Assembly: GCA_027587225.1 (NCBI GenBank) | Contig: JAPDDQ010000057.1 | Span: forward strand, 1 to 41,135 | DNA: 41,135 nt | Source of the DNA: Solirubrobacter taibaiensis | GTDB lineage: Bacteria; Actinomycetota; Thermoleophilia; Solirubrobacterales; Solirubrobacteraceae | Direction of reading: 5' to 3' | Shown: in pieces, positions 23,432 through 30,106 of the stretch | Layout: each line of letters starts with the position of its first letter | Position numbering within the stretch: the first letter of the stretch is position 1 | Position numbers and translations under genes: made by a program | The notes under the pieces: generated by a model | Seen by the model: only the letters and a program-made list of their open reading frames with translations | The model's database searches: none | Told to the model about the DNA's origin: nothing

Positions 23432-24684
23432 GGGGCGTCGCACTGCTGCTGGGTCTGGGACTCGGCTTGATGGCATGCGGGGGTGACGAGGCGGAGCCCA
23501 CCGCGGACAGCGCGGCGGAGAAGGCGCTGCCGGCGATCACGTTCCAGGTCACGGGCGACCCGGAGGAGACGCGCGTCTACAAGGAGCTCGCCGCGCAGTA
23601 CAAGACGGACACCGGGAACACGGTCAACGTCGTCGAGGTGCCCGAGCGCGACGTGCACCTGGCCAAGCTCACGACCTCGTTCTCGGCGGGCAAGCAGCCC
23701 GAGGTCTTCCTGCTCAACTACCGGTATCTGGGCGGGTTCGCGGACCGCGGCGTGATCGATGCCGCCGGCCCGCGCCTGGACGCTTCCAAGGCCTTCAAGC
23801 GCGACGACTTCTACCCGATCCCGATGGCGGCGTTCGAGTACCAGGGCGCGCTCCAGTGCATCCCGCAGAACGCCTCGTCGCTGGCCGTCTACTACAACGT
23901 CGACGCGTTCAAGGCGGCGGGCATCGAGCCGCCCGGCGACTCGTGGACCTACGACCAGTTCGCGGCGGCGGCGGAGAAACTGACCGGCGACGGCAAGCAC
24001 GGCGTCGGCCTCGACCTGAGCACGATCCGCGCCGCACCGTGGGTGTGGGCCGCGGGCGGCGAGCTCGTGGACGACCTGGAGAACCCGACGAAGTTCCTCT
24101 TCGACACGCCGGAGGGCCGGCGTGGGCTCGAGCACGTGATCGCGCTGCAGGCCAACGGCTGGGCGCCGAGCGCCGACGAGGCCGACTCCCAGGGCGTGGA
24201 CGAGCGCTTCATGGAGGGGACGGTCGGCATGTTCCTGTCCTCGCGCCGCGACGTGCCGGTGCTGCGCCAGATCACGGACTTCGAATGGGACGTCGCCCCG
24301 TTCCCGACCGATCGCGAGGCGGCCAGCGTCCTGCACTCGGACGGGTTCTGCCTGTCCAAGCACGACAACGCCGACGCGGCCTGGAAGTGGGTCGAGTACG
24401 CGCTGAACGCCGACGGTCAGCAGGTGCTGGCGGCGAGCGGGCGCAGCGTGCCGTCGATCAAGGCCGTGGCCGAGTCACCGCTGTTCCTGGAGCCGACGGA
24501 CCCGCCGGCCAATTCGAAGGTCTTCATCGACGCGCTGAGCCAGATGCACCAGCTGCCGGTGACGAAGAACTGGAGCGAGGTCGAGGGCCTGACCGACGAC
24601 GTGCTCACGGAGCTCTACTACGGGCGCATCAGCCTCGACGAGGGCTTGGAGCGCCTGGCCGAGGAGACTGACGGCAAATTCTGA
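23416..24684 (+). CDS. Extracellular solute-binding lipoprotein (sugar ABC type, family 1)
   Basis: A 422-residue lipoprotein. The signal peptide ends in the lipobox LMAC with Cys21. The mature protein has the layout of family 1 binding proteins: ITFQVTGDPEETRVYKELA, then a ligand-lobe segment PEVFLLNYRYLGGF, YNVDAFKAAGIEPP and SWTYDQFAAAAEKL, which are typical of sugar-binding members. It delivers ligand to the two permeases in this operon. The ligand is not deducible. Its final codons overlap the beginning of the ATPase gene, including the unusual start discussed there. Confidence 0.9.
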   Translation: MGTTLRGVALLLGLGLGLMACGGDEAEPTADSAAEKALPAITFQVTGDPEETRVYKELAAQYKTDTGNTVNVVEVPERDVHLAKLTTSFSAGKQPEVFLLNYRYLGGFADRGVIDAAGPRLDASKAFKRDDFYPIPMAAFEYQGALQCIPQNASSLAVYYNVDAFKAAGIEPPGDSWTYDQFAAAAEKLTGDGKHGVGLDLSTIRAAPWVWAAGGELVDDLENPTKFLFDTPEGRRGLEHVIALQANGWAPSADEADSQGVDERFMEGTVGMFLSSRRDVPVLRQITDFEWDVAPFPTDREAASVLHSDGFCLSKHDNADAAWKWVEYALNADGQQVLAASGRSVPSIKAVAESPLFLEPTDPPANSKVFIDALSQMHQLPVTKNWSEVEGLTDDVLTELYYGRISLDEGLERLAEETDGKF

Positions 24685-25637
24685 GCGTCGAAGGGCTCTC
24701 GGTCCGCTACGGCGGCGTCGATGCACTGCGGGAGCTCTCCCTGGCCGTCGAGCCGGGGGAGCTCGTCGCGGTCCTCGGTGCCTCCGGCTCCGGGAAGTCC
24801 ACGCTGCTGCGGGCGATCGCGGGGCTGGAGGAGTCCTGCGGCGGGCGGGTGCTGATCGACGGCGAGGACGTGTCGCGGCTCGCGCCCGCCAAGCGCGGCG
24901 TGGCGATGGTCTTCCAGTCGTTCGCGCTGTTCCCGCACATGACGGTGGAGCGCAACATCGCGTTCGGGCTGCGGGCGCGCGGGGAGTCGACCGAGGCGGT
25001 GGCGGCCACGGCGGACGCGCTGGGCCTCGCGGACAAGCTGGACCGGCGTCCGGGCGAGCTCTCGGGTGGAGAGCGCCAGCGCGTGGCGTTGGCGCGGGCG
25101 CTCGCGGCGCGGCCGCGCGTGCTGTTGCTCGACGAGCCGCTGTCGAACCTCGACGCGCAGCTGCGGGTGTCCACGCGCGGGGAGATCCGGCGTGTGCAGG
25201 AGCGCACGGGCGTGACGACGCTGCACGTCACGCACGACCAGGTCGAAGCGCTGGCGCTGGGGCACCGCGTGGCGGTGCTGCGTGACGGGCGGCTCGAGCA
25301 GCTCGGGACACCGGACGAGGTGTGGGAGCATCCCGCGACGGCCTGGGTGGCGCGCTTCGTGGGGACGCCGCCGATGAACCTCGTGCCCGGTGAGCGCGGG
25401 CTCGCGGGGTTCCGGGCGGAGGACGCGGTGGCGTCGGTGGATCCCGGTGGCGAGTACGTGTTCGAGCTGGCCGAGCGGGTCGGCGCGGACGTGATGTGGC
25501 ACCTGCGGCGCGGCGAGGATCTGATCGCCGTGCGCGCGGGTGGGACGGCGCCCGCACTTGGCGAGCGGATGGCGGTCGATGTGCCGGAAGCGCGCGTGCG
25601 CTGGTTCGATCCCGAGAGCGGGCGGGCGCTGGCGTGA
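24681..25637 (+). CDS. ABC sugar importer ATPase (MsmK/UgpC type) with non-canonical start
   Basis: About 318 residues. Walker A GASGSGKST, Q-loop VFQSFALFPHM, signature LSGGERQ, Walker B VLLLDEP and H-loop HVTHDQ are all intact, and a short TOBE-like tail follows. The frame is closed by TGA at 24669-24671. Between that stop and the Walker A there is no ATG, GTG or TTG; the first one in frame is a GTG at 24849, beyond the P-loop. Translation must therefore begin at ATT 24678 or CTG 24681, the latter overlapping the TGA of the binding protein gene as CTGA. GAGGAG at 24661-24666 could serve as ribosome site. The 3' end overlaps the next permease by four bases (GTGA). Confidence 0.88.
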   Translation: MSVEGLSVRYGGVDALRELSLAVEPGELVAVLGASGSGKSTLLRAIAGLEESCGGRVLIDGEDVSRLAPAKRGVAMVFQSFALFPHMTVERNIAFGLRARGESTEAVAATADALGLADKLDRRPGELSGGERQRVALARALAARPRVLLLDEPLSNLDAQLRVSTRGEIRRVQERTGVTTLHVTHDQVEALALGHRVAVLRDGRLEQLGTPDEVWEHPATAWVARFVGTPPMNLVPGERGLAGFRAEDAVASVDPGGEYVFELAERVGADVMWHLRRGEDLIAVRAGGTAPALGERMAVDVPEARVRWFDPESGRALA

Positions 25638-26491
25638 CCGAGAAGCGTCAGGTCGCGTTGATGTTCGCGCCGTACGCGATCGGCGCGCTGCTGCTGTTCA
25701 TCGCCCCCGCGCTGTACTCGCTGTCGCTGTCGCTCTACGACGCGGACCTGTTGACGGAGTCGCGCTTCGTCGGCTTCGGCAACTTCGTCGAGCTCGCCGG
25801 CGACGAGATCTTCCACGAGGTGCTCTGGCGGTCGGCGCTGTTCGTGCTGATCGCGGTGCCGCTGCGGCTGTGCGTCGCGGTCGGGCTCGCGCTGCTGCTG
25901 TTCCGCGTGCGGGTGGGGCGGACGGCCGCGTTCCTGCCGAGCGTGGTGCCCGACGCGGCCTGGGCCGCGGTCTGGATCTTCCTGCTCAACCCGGTCTACG
26001 GACCGATGAACTGGCTGCTCGGGTTGGTGGGCATCGCGCCGGTCTCGTGGTTCTCGGACGGGTGGGCGGCGTTCCTCGCGATCATCTTGATGCTCGCGTT
26101 CACGGTCGGCGAAGCGTTCATCGTGGCGCTGGCCGCGCGGCAGGAGCTGCCGGAGGAGCTGTACGCGGTGGCCCGGCTGGAGGGCGCGAAGCCGTGGTAC
26201 GTGTTGCGGACGGTGACGCTCCCGCTGATGGCGCCGGTGCTCCTGCTCCTGGCCGCGCGAGACGTGGCGGTCTCGCTGCAGGCGACGTTCACGGCGACGT
26301 ACCTGCTGACCGACGGGGGGCCCGACCGCGCGACGCTGCTGCTGCCGATCTACTCGTTCGACATGGGCTTCGAGTTGCTGCGCTACGGCTACGCGAGCGC
26401 GATGATGCTGCTCGGGTTCCTCGGCTGCCTGGCGTTGGGGCTCGCGCAGTGGTTCGTCGTCAAGCGCTGGCGGCTTGGGCTAAATCATTGA
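25634..26491 (+). CDS. ABC sugar transporter permease, MalF-like
   Basis: A 285-residue membrane protein with six helices. The EAA loop is LYAVARLEGAKPWYVLRTVTLPL. The N-terminus VALMFAPYAIGALLLFIAPALYSLSLSLYD is typical of MalF/UgpA proteins of CUT1 importers. I start it at GTG 25634, which overlaps the ATPase stop (GTGA); the frame extends upstream only inside the ATPase gene. Its last 32 bases overlap the 3' end of the LivF-like gene on the opposite strand (26460-26491). Confidence 0.9.
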   Translation: MTEKRQVALMFAPYAIGALLLFIAPALYSLSLSLYDADLLTESRFVGFGNFVELAGDEIFHEVLWRSALFVLIAVPLRLCVAVGLALLLFRVRVGRTAAFLPSVVPDAAWAAVWIFLLNPVYGPMNWLLGLVGIAPVSWFSDGWAAFLAIILMLAFTVGEAFIVALAARQELPEELYAVARLEGAKPWYVLRTVTLPLMAPVLLLLAARDVAVSLQATFTATYLLTDGGPDRATLLLPIYSFDMGFELLRYGYASAMMLLGFLGCLALGLAQWFVVKRWRLGLNH

Positions 26492-27011
26492 GCCGCTGGT
26501 CGGCGACGACGATCGCGGCCGCGAGGCTCAGGAGGGCCTCGCGCAGCGCTTCGACGGCGTCATCGGCGAGGCCGGCGGACGGCTCCTCGAGCAGGAGCAC
26601 GGTCGGGTCGCCCATCAAGCCGCGGGCGATCACGAGCAGCTGCTGCTCGCCGCCCGAGAGCGTGCGGGCGAGCTGCTGCGGGCGGTCCGCGAGCCACGGG
26701 AAGCGCACGTAGGCGCGGTCGCGGCGCGCGGCGACGGCGGCCTTGTCGCGCCGGATGCGGAACGCGCCGAGGGTGAGGTTCTCCTCCACGGTCAGGTCGC
26801 CGAACACGCGTCGGCCGGCGGGCACGAAGCTCACGCCGAGCGCGGCGATCCGATCCGGTGGCGCGCCCGCAAGCTCTTGGCCATCGAGCTGGATCGAGCC
26901 GGTCGTGCGCTCCAGGCCGGCGAGTGCGGGTGGGAGCCGCTCGACGCTCACGATCTCGCCCGGGTGCACCGTGAACGAGAGGCCGTCGACGTTGTCCACG
27001 ACGAACGTCAC
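26460..27011 (-). CDS. LivF-like ABC ATPase lacking the P-loop
   Basis: A 183-residue nucleotide-binding domain, shorter than the usual ~235 of LivF. After HPGEIVS, where the P-loop should follow, the sequence goes straight to VERLPPALAGLERTTGSIQLDG: about nine residues including the whole GxxGxGK(S/T) are gone. What remains is well kept: the LivF hallmark VPAGRRVFGDLTVEEN, signature LSGGE (118-122), and Walker B VLLLEEP, with Glu in place of the Walker B Asp. It cannot bind ATP in the normal way but can lend its signature to a partner. The GTG start overlaps the LivMG stop (GTGA). It is not a frame error: the frame is clean throughout. Confidence 0.85.
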   Translation of the reverse strand: MTFVVDNVDGLSFTVHPGEIVSVERLPPALAGLERTTGSIQLDGQELAGAPPDRIAALGVSFVPAGRRVFGDLTVEENLTLGAFRIRRDKAAVAARRDRAYVRFPWLADRPQQLARTLSGGEQQLLVIARGLMGDPTVLLLEEPSAGLADDAVEALREALLSLAAAIVVADQRLNDLAQAASA

Positions 27012-28441
27012 GCGCGTACCCGCCCGGCTTCGAGGCGCGTGACGCGGTCCGCGATGCCGCGCACGAGGTCCAGGTCGTGCTCGACGACCAGCACGGTGCG
27101 GCCGAGGTCCTTCAGGCGCAGCAGCACGAGCAGCAGCGTCTCGCGTTCGCCCTCGGTCATGCCCGCGGCGGGCTCGTCGAGCAGGAGCACGGGCGCGCCC
27201 GTGGCCACGGTGCGCGCGATCTGCAACAGCCGCTCCTCGCCCGGGCCGAGGTCGGTGGCGTGCGCGCGGTCGGCGAGCTCGGTGAGCTCAAGGATCGGCA
27301 TCGGGTCGTCGCCCAGCGCGAGCAACACCTGCTCGTACGGAGTGAGCGGGGCGAGCGGCGCGGGGCGCTGGAACGTCCGCACGACGCGCTCGTCATCGCC
27401 TGACAGCACGCGCAGCAGCGTGGTCTTGCCGCTGCCGTTCGGGCCGACGAGCGCGTGGATCTCTCCGCTCGCGAGCTCGATGTCGAAGCCCTTGAGGATG
27501 CCGAGCGGGTCGGTGATGTGGCGGGCGGCGAAGTTCGTGCTGGTGCGCTCGGGTCCGGGGCCGGGCGGGACGTGCCGCGGCGGCTTGCGGCGGATGCGGG
27601 CCGCGACGTGCGGGCGCAGCCACAGGCAGGCGACGAGCGCCGCGGCCGTCATGACGCCGTTGGCCGCGCCCGAGGACAGGCCGGTCTCGGACAGCAGGTC
27701 GGCCGCGCGCGGGATCCCGGCGATCACGGCGAACGCCAGCAGTGGACCGGCGATCGGCGCGCCGCCGCCGACGATCACCGCCGCGAACAGCTGCAGCGCG
27801 AGCAGCGGCGACAGGTCGGCGGGCGCCGCGATCCCGATCAGCAGCGTGAACCCGGCGCCCCCAGCGGCGCCGAACGCCGCGGCGAGTGCGAGCAGCGTGA
27901 CGATCCGCTGCGTGATCGGGACCCCCAGCTCGGCCGCCACCTCGCGGTCCTCGCGGATCGCGATCGCGTCGCGGCCGACCGGCCCGCGCCGGATGCGCTC
28001 GGTGATGACCAGCGCGGCGACGATGATGATCACGGCGACGACGAGGTGGACCGTCGGCGTGAGCGTGAGCTCGAACAACGGCGTGGCGACGCGATCCTCC
28101 GCCGGGCGGGTCAGGCCCTGCGTCCCGCCGGACAGGTCCGGTGCGGCGACGAGAACCGCGGCCGTGAGCCACGCGAGCCCCCAGGTCGCGAGCGCCACCC
28201 GGGGCGGTGGCGCCGCCGCCACGAGCCAGCCGGTCAGCGCGCCGAGCACGCCGCCGGCGACGATCGAGAGCAGCACCGCGCTGCCGATCGGTAGCCCGGC
28301 CCGCTCGAGCTGCATCGCCCCGATCGCGCCGACGGCGAGGAACGCGCTCTGCGAGAGGACAGGCAGCCCCGCGAAGGCCACGACGGGCACGAGCCCGAGC
28401 GCCGCCGCGAGCAGGTAGAGATCGAAGACGAGGTCGGTCAC
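27008..28441 (-). CDS. LivM-LivG fusion: branched-chain amino acid-type permease plus ATPase
   Basis: A 477-residue fusion. Residues 1-285 are a LivM-like permease (AFLAVGAIGAM, IAIREDREVAAELGV, GGGAPIAGPLLAFAVI). After an Arg/Pro-rich linker, residues 305-477 are a shortened LivG ATPase: Walker A GPNGSGKTT (333-341), Q-loop RTFQRP, signature altered to LGPGE (398-402), Walker B VLLLDEP (418-424) and H455 in VVEHDLDLV. So the P-loop is intact but the signature is degraded, the reverse of the LivF-like partner. It is joined to its neighbours by four-base overlaps at both ends. Usual Liv substrates are branched-chain amino acids, amides or urea; which applies here is unknown. Confidence 0.88.
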   Translation of the reverse strand: MTDLVFDLYLLAAALGLVPVVAFAGLPVLSQSAFLAVGAIGAMQLERAGLPIGSAVLLSIVAGGVLGALTGWLVAAAPPPRVALATWGLAWLTAAVLVAAPDLSGGTQGLTRPAEDRVATPLFELTLTPTVHLVVAVIIIVAALVITERIRRGPVGRDAIAIREDREVAAELGVPITQRIVTLLALAAAFGAAGGAGFTLLIGIAAPADLSPLLALQLFAAVIVGGGAPIAGPLLAFAVIAGIPRAADLLSETGLSSGAANGVMTAAALVACLWLRPHVAARIRRKPPRHVPPGPGPERTSTNFAARHITDPLGILKGFDIELASGEIHALVGPNGSGKTTLLRVLSGDDERVVRTFQRPAPLAPLTPYEQVLLALGDDPMPILELTELADRAHATDLGPGEERLLQIARTVATGAPVLLLDEPAAGMTEGERETLLLVLLRLKDLGRTVLVVEHDLDLVRGIADRVTRLEAGRVRA

Positions 28442-28524
28442 GGCCGGACCGCCAGGGCGAGGGCAGCGACGCGGTGCGAGGCGGCGCGGGCGGGGAGGTG
28501 GCGGGCGTGGCGTTGGGCGGTCAT
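28438..28524 (-). CDS. 28-codon frame linking livH-like and livMG-like genes
   Basis: ATG at 28524-28522 overlaps the TGA of the LivH-like gene (ATGA), and its TGA at 28440-28438 overlaps the GTG of the fusion gene (GTGA). It fills the gap between them exactly. The predicted peptide MTAQRHARHLPARAASHRVA... is basic (Arg/His-rich) and ends LALAVRP. It either relays ribosomes between the genes or encodes a real small peptide. No family recognised. Confidence 0.4.
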   Translation of the reverse strand: MTAQRHARHLPARAASHRVAALALAVRP

Positions 28525-29414
28525 CGGCGCGCCGCCAGGGCCACGAGCAGCGCGAGCGCGACGACGTCGCCCCAGCCGCCGCCGAGCTGCGTCACCGCGA
28601 ACGCCTCCAGCACGCCGAGCACGAGGCCGCCCACCACGGCCAGGCGCAGCGAGGCCAGGCCGCCGATGAGCGCCGCGGCCACGCCCTTCAAGCCCAGCAG
28701 CGCGCCGTCGGCGGGACCGAGCGCCGCGTCGGGCGCGATCAGGACCCCCGCGAGGCCGGCCAGCGCGCCGGCGAAGGCGAACGCGAGCAGGATCACGCGC
28801 TCGGTCGGGACGCCCAGCAACGCGGCGGCGCCCGGGTCCTCGCTCACGGCTCGTACGACCGCTCCCGTCCCGGTCACGGCGAGCGCCCGCTCGACCGCGA
28901 TGCCCGCCGCCAGCCCGATCGCGAGCACGATCAGCGCGCGACCCTCGACGAGCACGCCGCCGCCCAGCTCCAGGGTGCCGGCGGTGCCGAGCGGGTCCGG
29001 GATGGCGTAGGCCTGCTGGGTGAAGGGCAGCCCCGCGAGCTCGCGGATCAGCAGCGCGGCGGCGAGCGACGCAGCGGCCCAGCCGATCACGTCGCCGGCG
29101 CGTCCGACGCGCGCCCGCGCACGGAAAGGGCGGATCGCGGCGATGTACACGGCCATCGACAACGCCGCACCGGCCACGATGGCCAGCACGACGAACGCCA
29201 GCGCGGACCCCAGCGAGAGCCCGATCGCCGCGGGCGTGCTCCCCACGACGGCGAGGACGGCCACGAACACGGCTCCCACCACGATGTCGCCGTGTGCGAA
29301 CGCGATCACGGCCGTGAGGCGGTGCACGAGCGTGAAGCCGAGCGCGATCAGCCCGTACGCGGCGCCGGTCGCCAGGCCGGCGATCAGCGTCTGGAGCGCG
29401 ACGGCGCCGCTCAC
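28521..29414 (-). CDS. LivH-like ABC permease
   Basis: A 297-residue membrane protein with about eight helices and the typical LivH opening (TLIAGLATGAAYGLIALGFTLVHR, then AFAHGDIVVGAVF). AVSEDPGAAALLGVPTERVILLAFAFAGALAG matches the conserved central segment of LivH, and GGLASLRLAVVGGLVLGVLEAF the C-terminal one. With the LivM part of the fusion protein it should form the membrane channel. GTG start at 29414, one base after the stop of the lipoprotein gene. Confidence 0.9.
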   Translation of the reverse strand: MSGAVALQTLIAGLATGAAYGLIALGFTLVHRLTAVIAFAHGDIVVGAVFVAVLAVVGSTPAAIGLSLGSALAFVVLAIVAGAALSMAVYIAAIRPFRARARVGRAGDVIGWAAASLAAALLIRELAGLPFTQQAYAIPDPLGTAGTLELGGGVLVEGRALIVLAIGLAAGIAVERALAVTGTGAVVRAVSEDPGAAALLGVPTERVILLAFAFAGALAGLAGVLIAPDAALGPADGALLGLKGVAAALIGGLASLRLAVVGGLVLGVLEAFAVTQLGGGWGDVVALALLVALAARR

Positions 29415-29415
29415 C

Positions 29416-29880
29416 TCAGGAGACCGTGTACCGGAGCCGCAACTTGCCGTCGCACAGCTCGGTCACCTGCACGCTGACGAGGTACTTGCCCTGGACGTGG
29501 CCCTCGGCCTCGATCGGCGGCTCGGCGTCCTTGGTCAGCAGCTTGAAGCCCGCGTCGAGCAGCTCCTGGGTGGCGGTGTCGCGCATCGTCACCAGGTCGT
29601 CGACGACGCCGTCGACGACCGCGTAGAAACGCTCGGTCTTGCCGAACGGCCCTTCGGACACGTACACGTGGGCTCCGGCGGGGAAGGCCAGCTCCGCGGG
29701 CGGGGTGCGCTTCGGCTCGTCGCTCAGGGCGGGCGGGCAGGCGCGCGCCGACCCGCCACCGCCGCACCCGGCAACGAGGACGGCCGCAGCGGCCGCGAGC
29801 GATACCGGTCGGACGAAGATGAGCGCATGATGACCGACCTTCAGTCGGTTCGCTTCCGACACGATGTCGGTAGCCCGCAT
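29416..29880 (-). CDS. Small lipoprotein at the head of the Liv-type operon
   Basis: A 154-residue protein with a lipobox LVAGC (Cys39) after a hydrophobic run, then Gly-rich sequence and a globular domain of about 100 residues with two further Cys (ARACPP and ELCDG). It is far too small for a LivK-type binding protein. The domain runs from AFPAGAHVYVSEGPFGKTERFYAVVDG to GKYLVSVQVTELCDGKLRLRYTVS and matches nothing I know. The ATG start gives a 20-residue leader before the signal peptide that overlaps two inverted repeats, so the true start may be further in; no ATG, GTG or TTG exists there after GTG 29862. Likely exported and lipid-anchored next to the transporter. Confidence 0.7.
   Translation of the reverse strand: MRATDIVSEANRLKVGHHALIFVRPVSLAAAAAVLVAGCGGGGSARACPPALSDEPKRTPPAELAFPAGAHVYVSEGPFGKTERFYAVVDGVVDDLVTMRDTATQELLDAGFKLLTKDAEPPIEAEGHVQGKYLVSVQVTELCDGKLRLRYTVS
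29833..29870. promoter_or_regulatory. Two adjacent 6-base inverted repeats at the start of the lipoprotein gene
   Basis: ACCGAC-cttca-GTCGGT (29833-29849) and CCGACA-cga-TGTCGG (29856-29870) share the half-site CCGAC. They lie inside the first 16 codons of the predicted lipoprotein gene, suggesting an operator or RNA hairpins near the true start. Confidence 0.35.
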
Positions 29881-29916
29881 CCGCTCGGGTCGTGAGAATC
29901 CCCCTCAGGAGAAAGG

Positions 29917-30046
29917 GTGCTGCACACACACTCCGAATCCCGGCCTCTCCTCCCAGGGATTCGGATTCCGGTGGCGGAACCTCCCCGGCTAGGCCTGGAC
30001 AACCTGGCCGGGGACTCCGCTTCACAGACACCGAGGTGGACAGCAC
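29917..30046 (+). ncRNA. Candidate structured small RNA
   Basis: The segment folds into a closed multi-branch structure. A closing helix pairs GTGCTG (29917-29922) with CAGCAC (30041-30046). Helix 2 pairs CCGAATCCC (29933-29941) with GGGATTCGG (29956-29964). Helix 3 is a long hairpin: GGTG/CACC (29970-29973/30029-30032), GCGGA/TCCGC (29974-29978/30016-30020), CCCCGGC/GCCGGGG (29983-29989/30007-30013) and AGG/CCT. A terminator with a T-run on the plus strand follows at 30058-30088, and there is no plus-strand gene here, so a plus-strand RNA is favoured. A minus-strand leader for the Liv-type operon is the alternative. I could not match it to 6S, SRP, tmRNA or a known riboswitch. Confidence 0.45.
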
Positions 30047-30057
30047 AAGGCAAAGAC

Positions 30058-30088
30058 AACGGGGCCCGATCGGGCCCCGTTCTCTTTT
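30058..30088 (+). terminator. Intrinsic terminator, possibly bidirectional
   Basis: A 24-base perfect palindrome (30058-30081) with core GGGGCCCGATCGGGCCCC is followed on the plus strand by TTCTCTTTT. On the minus strand the tail is the weaker GTTGTCTTTG, which may serve the carboxylate-amine ligase gene that ends at 30107. Confidence 0.75.
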
Positions 30089-30106
30089 AACGGTTCAATC
30101 GCCCGG

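Noticed and set aside
29881..30060. Known riboswitch in the leader of the Liv-type operon (c-di-AMP, cobalamin, SAM, TPP, glycine, c-di-GMP considered)
   Set aside because: Stem-loops are strong, but none of the conserved core sequences I know for these classes is present. Left as an unassigned structured RNA.
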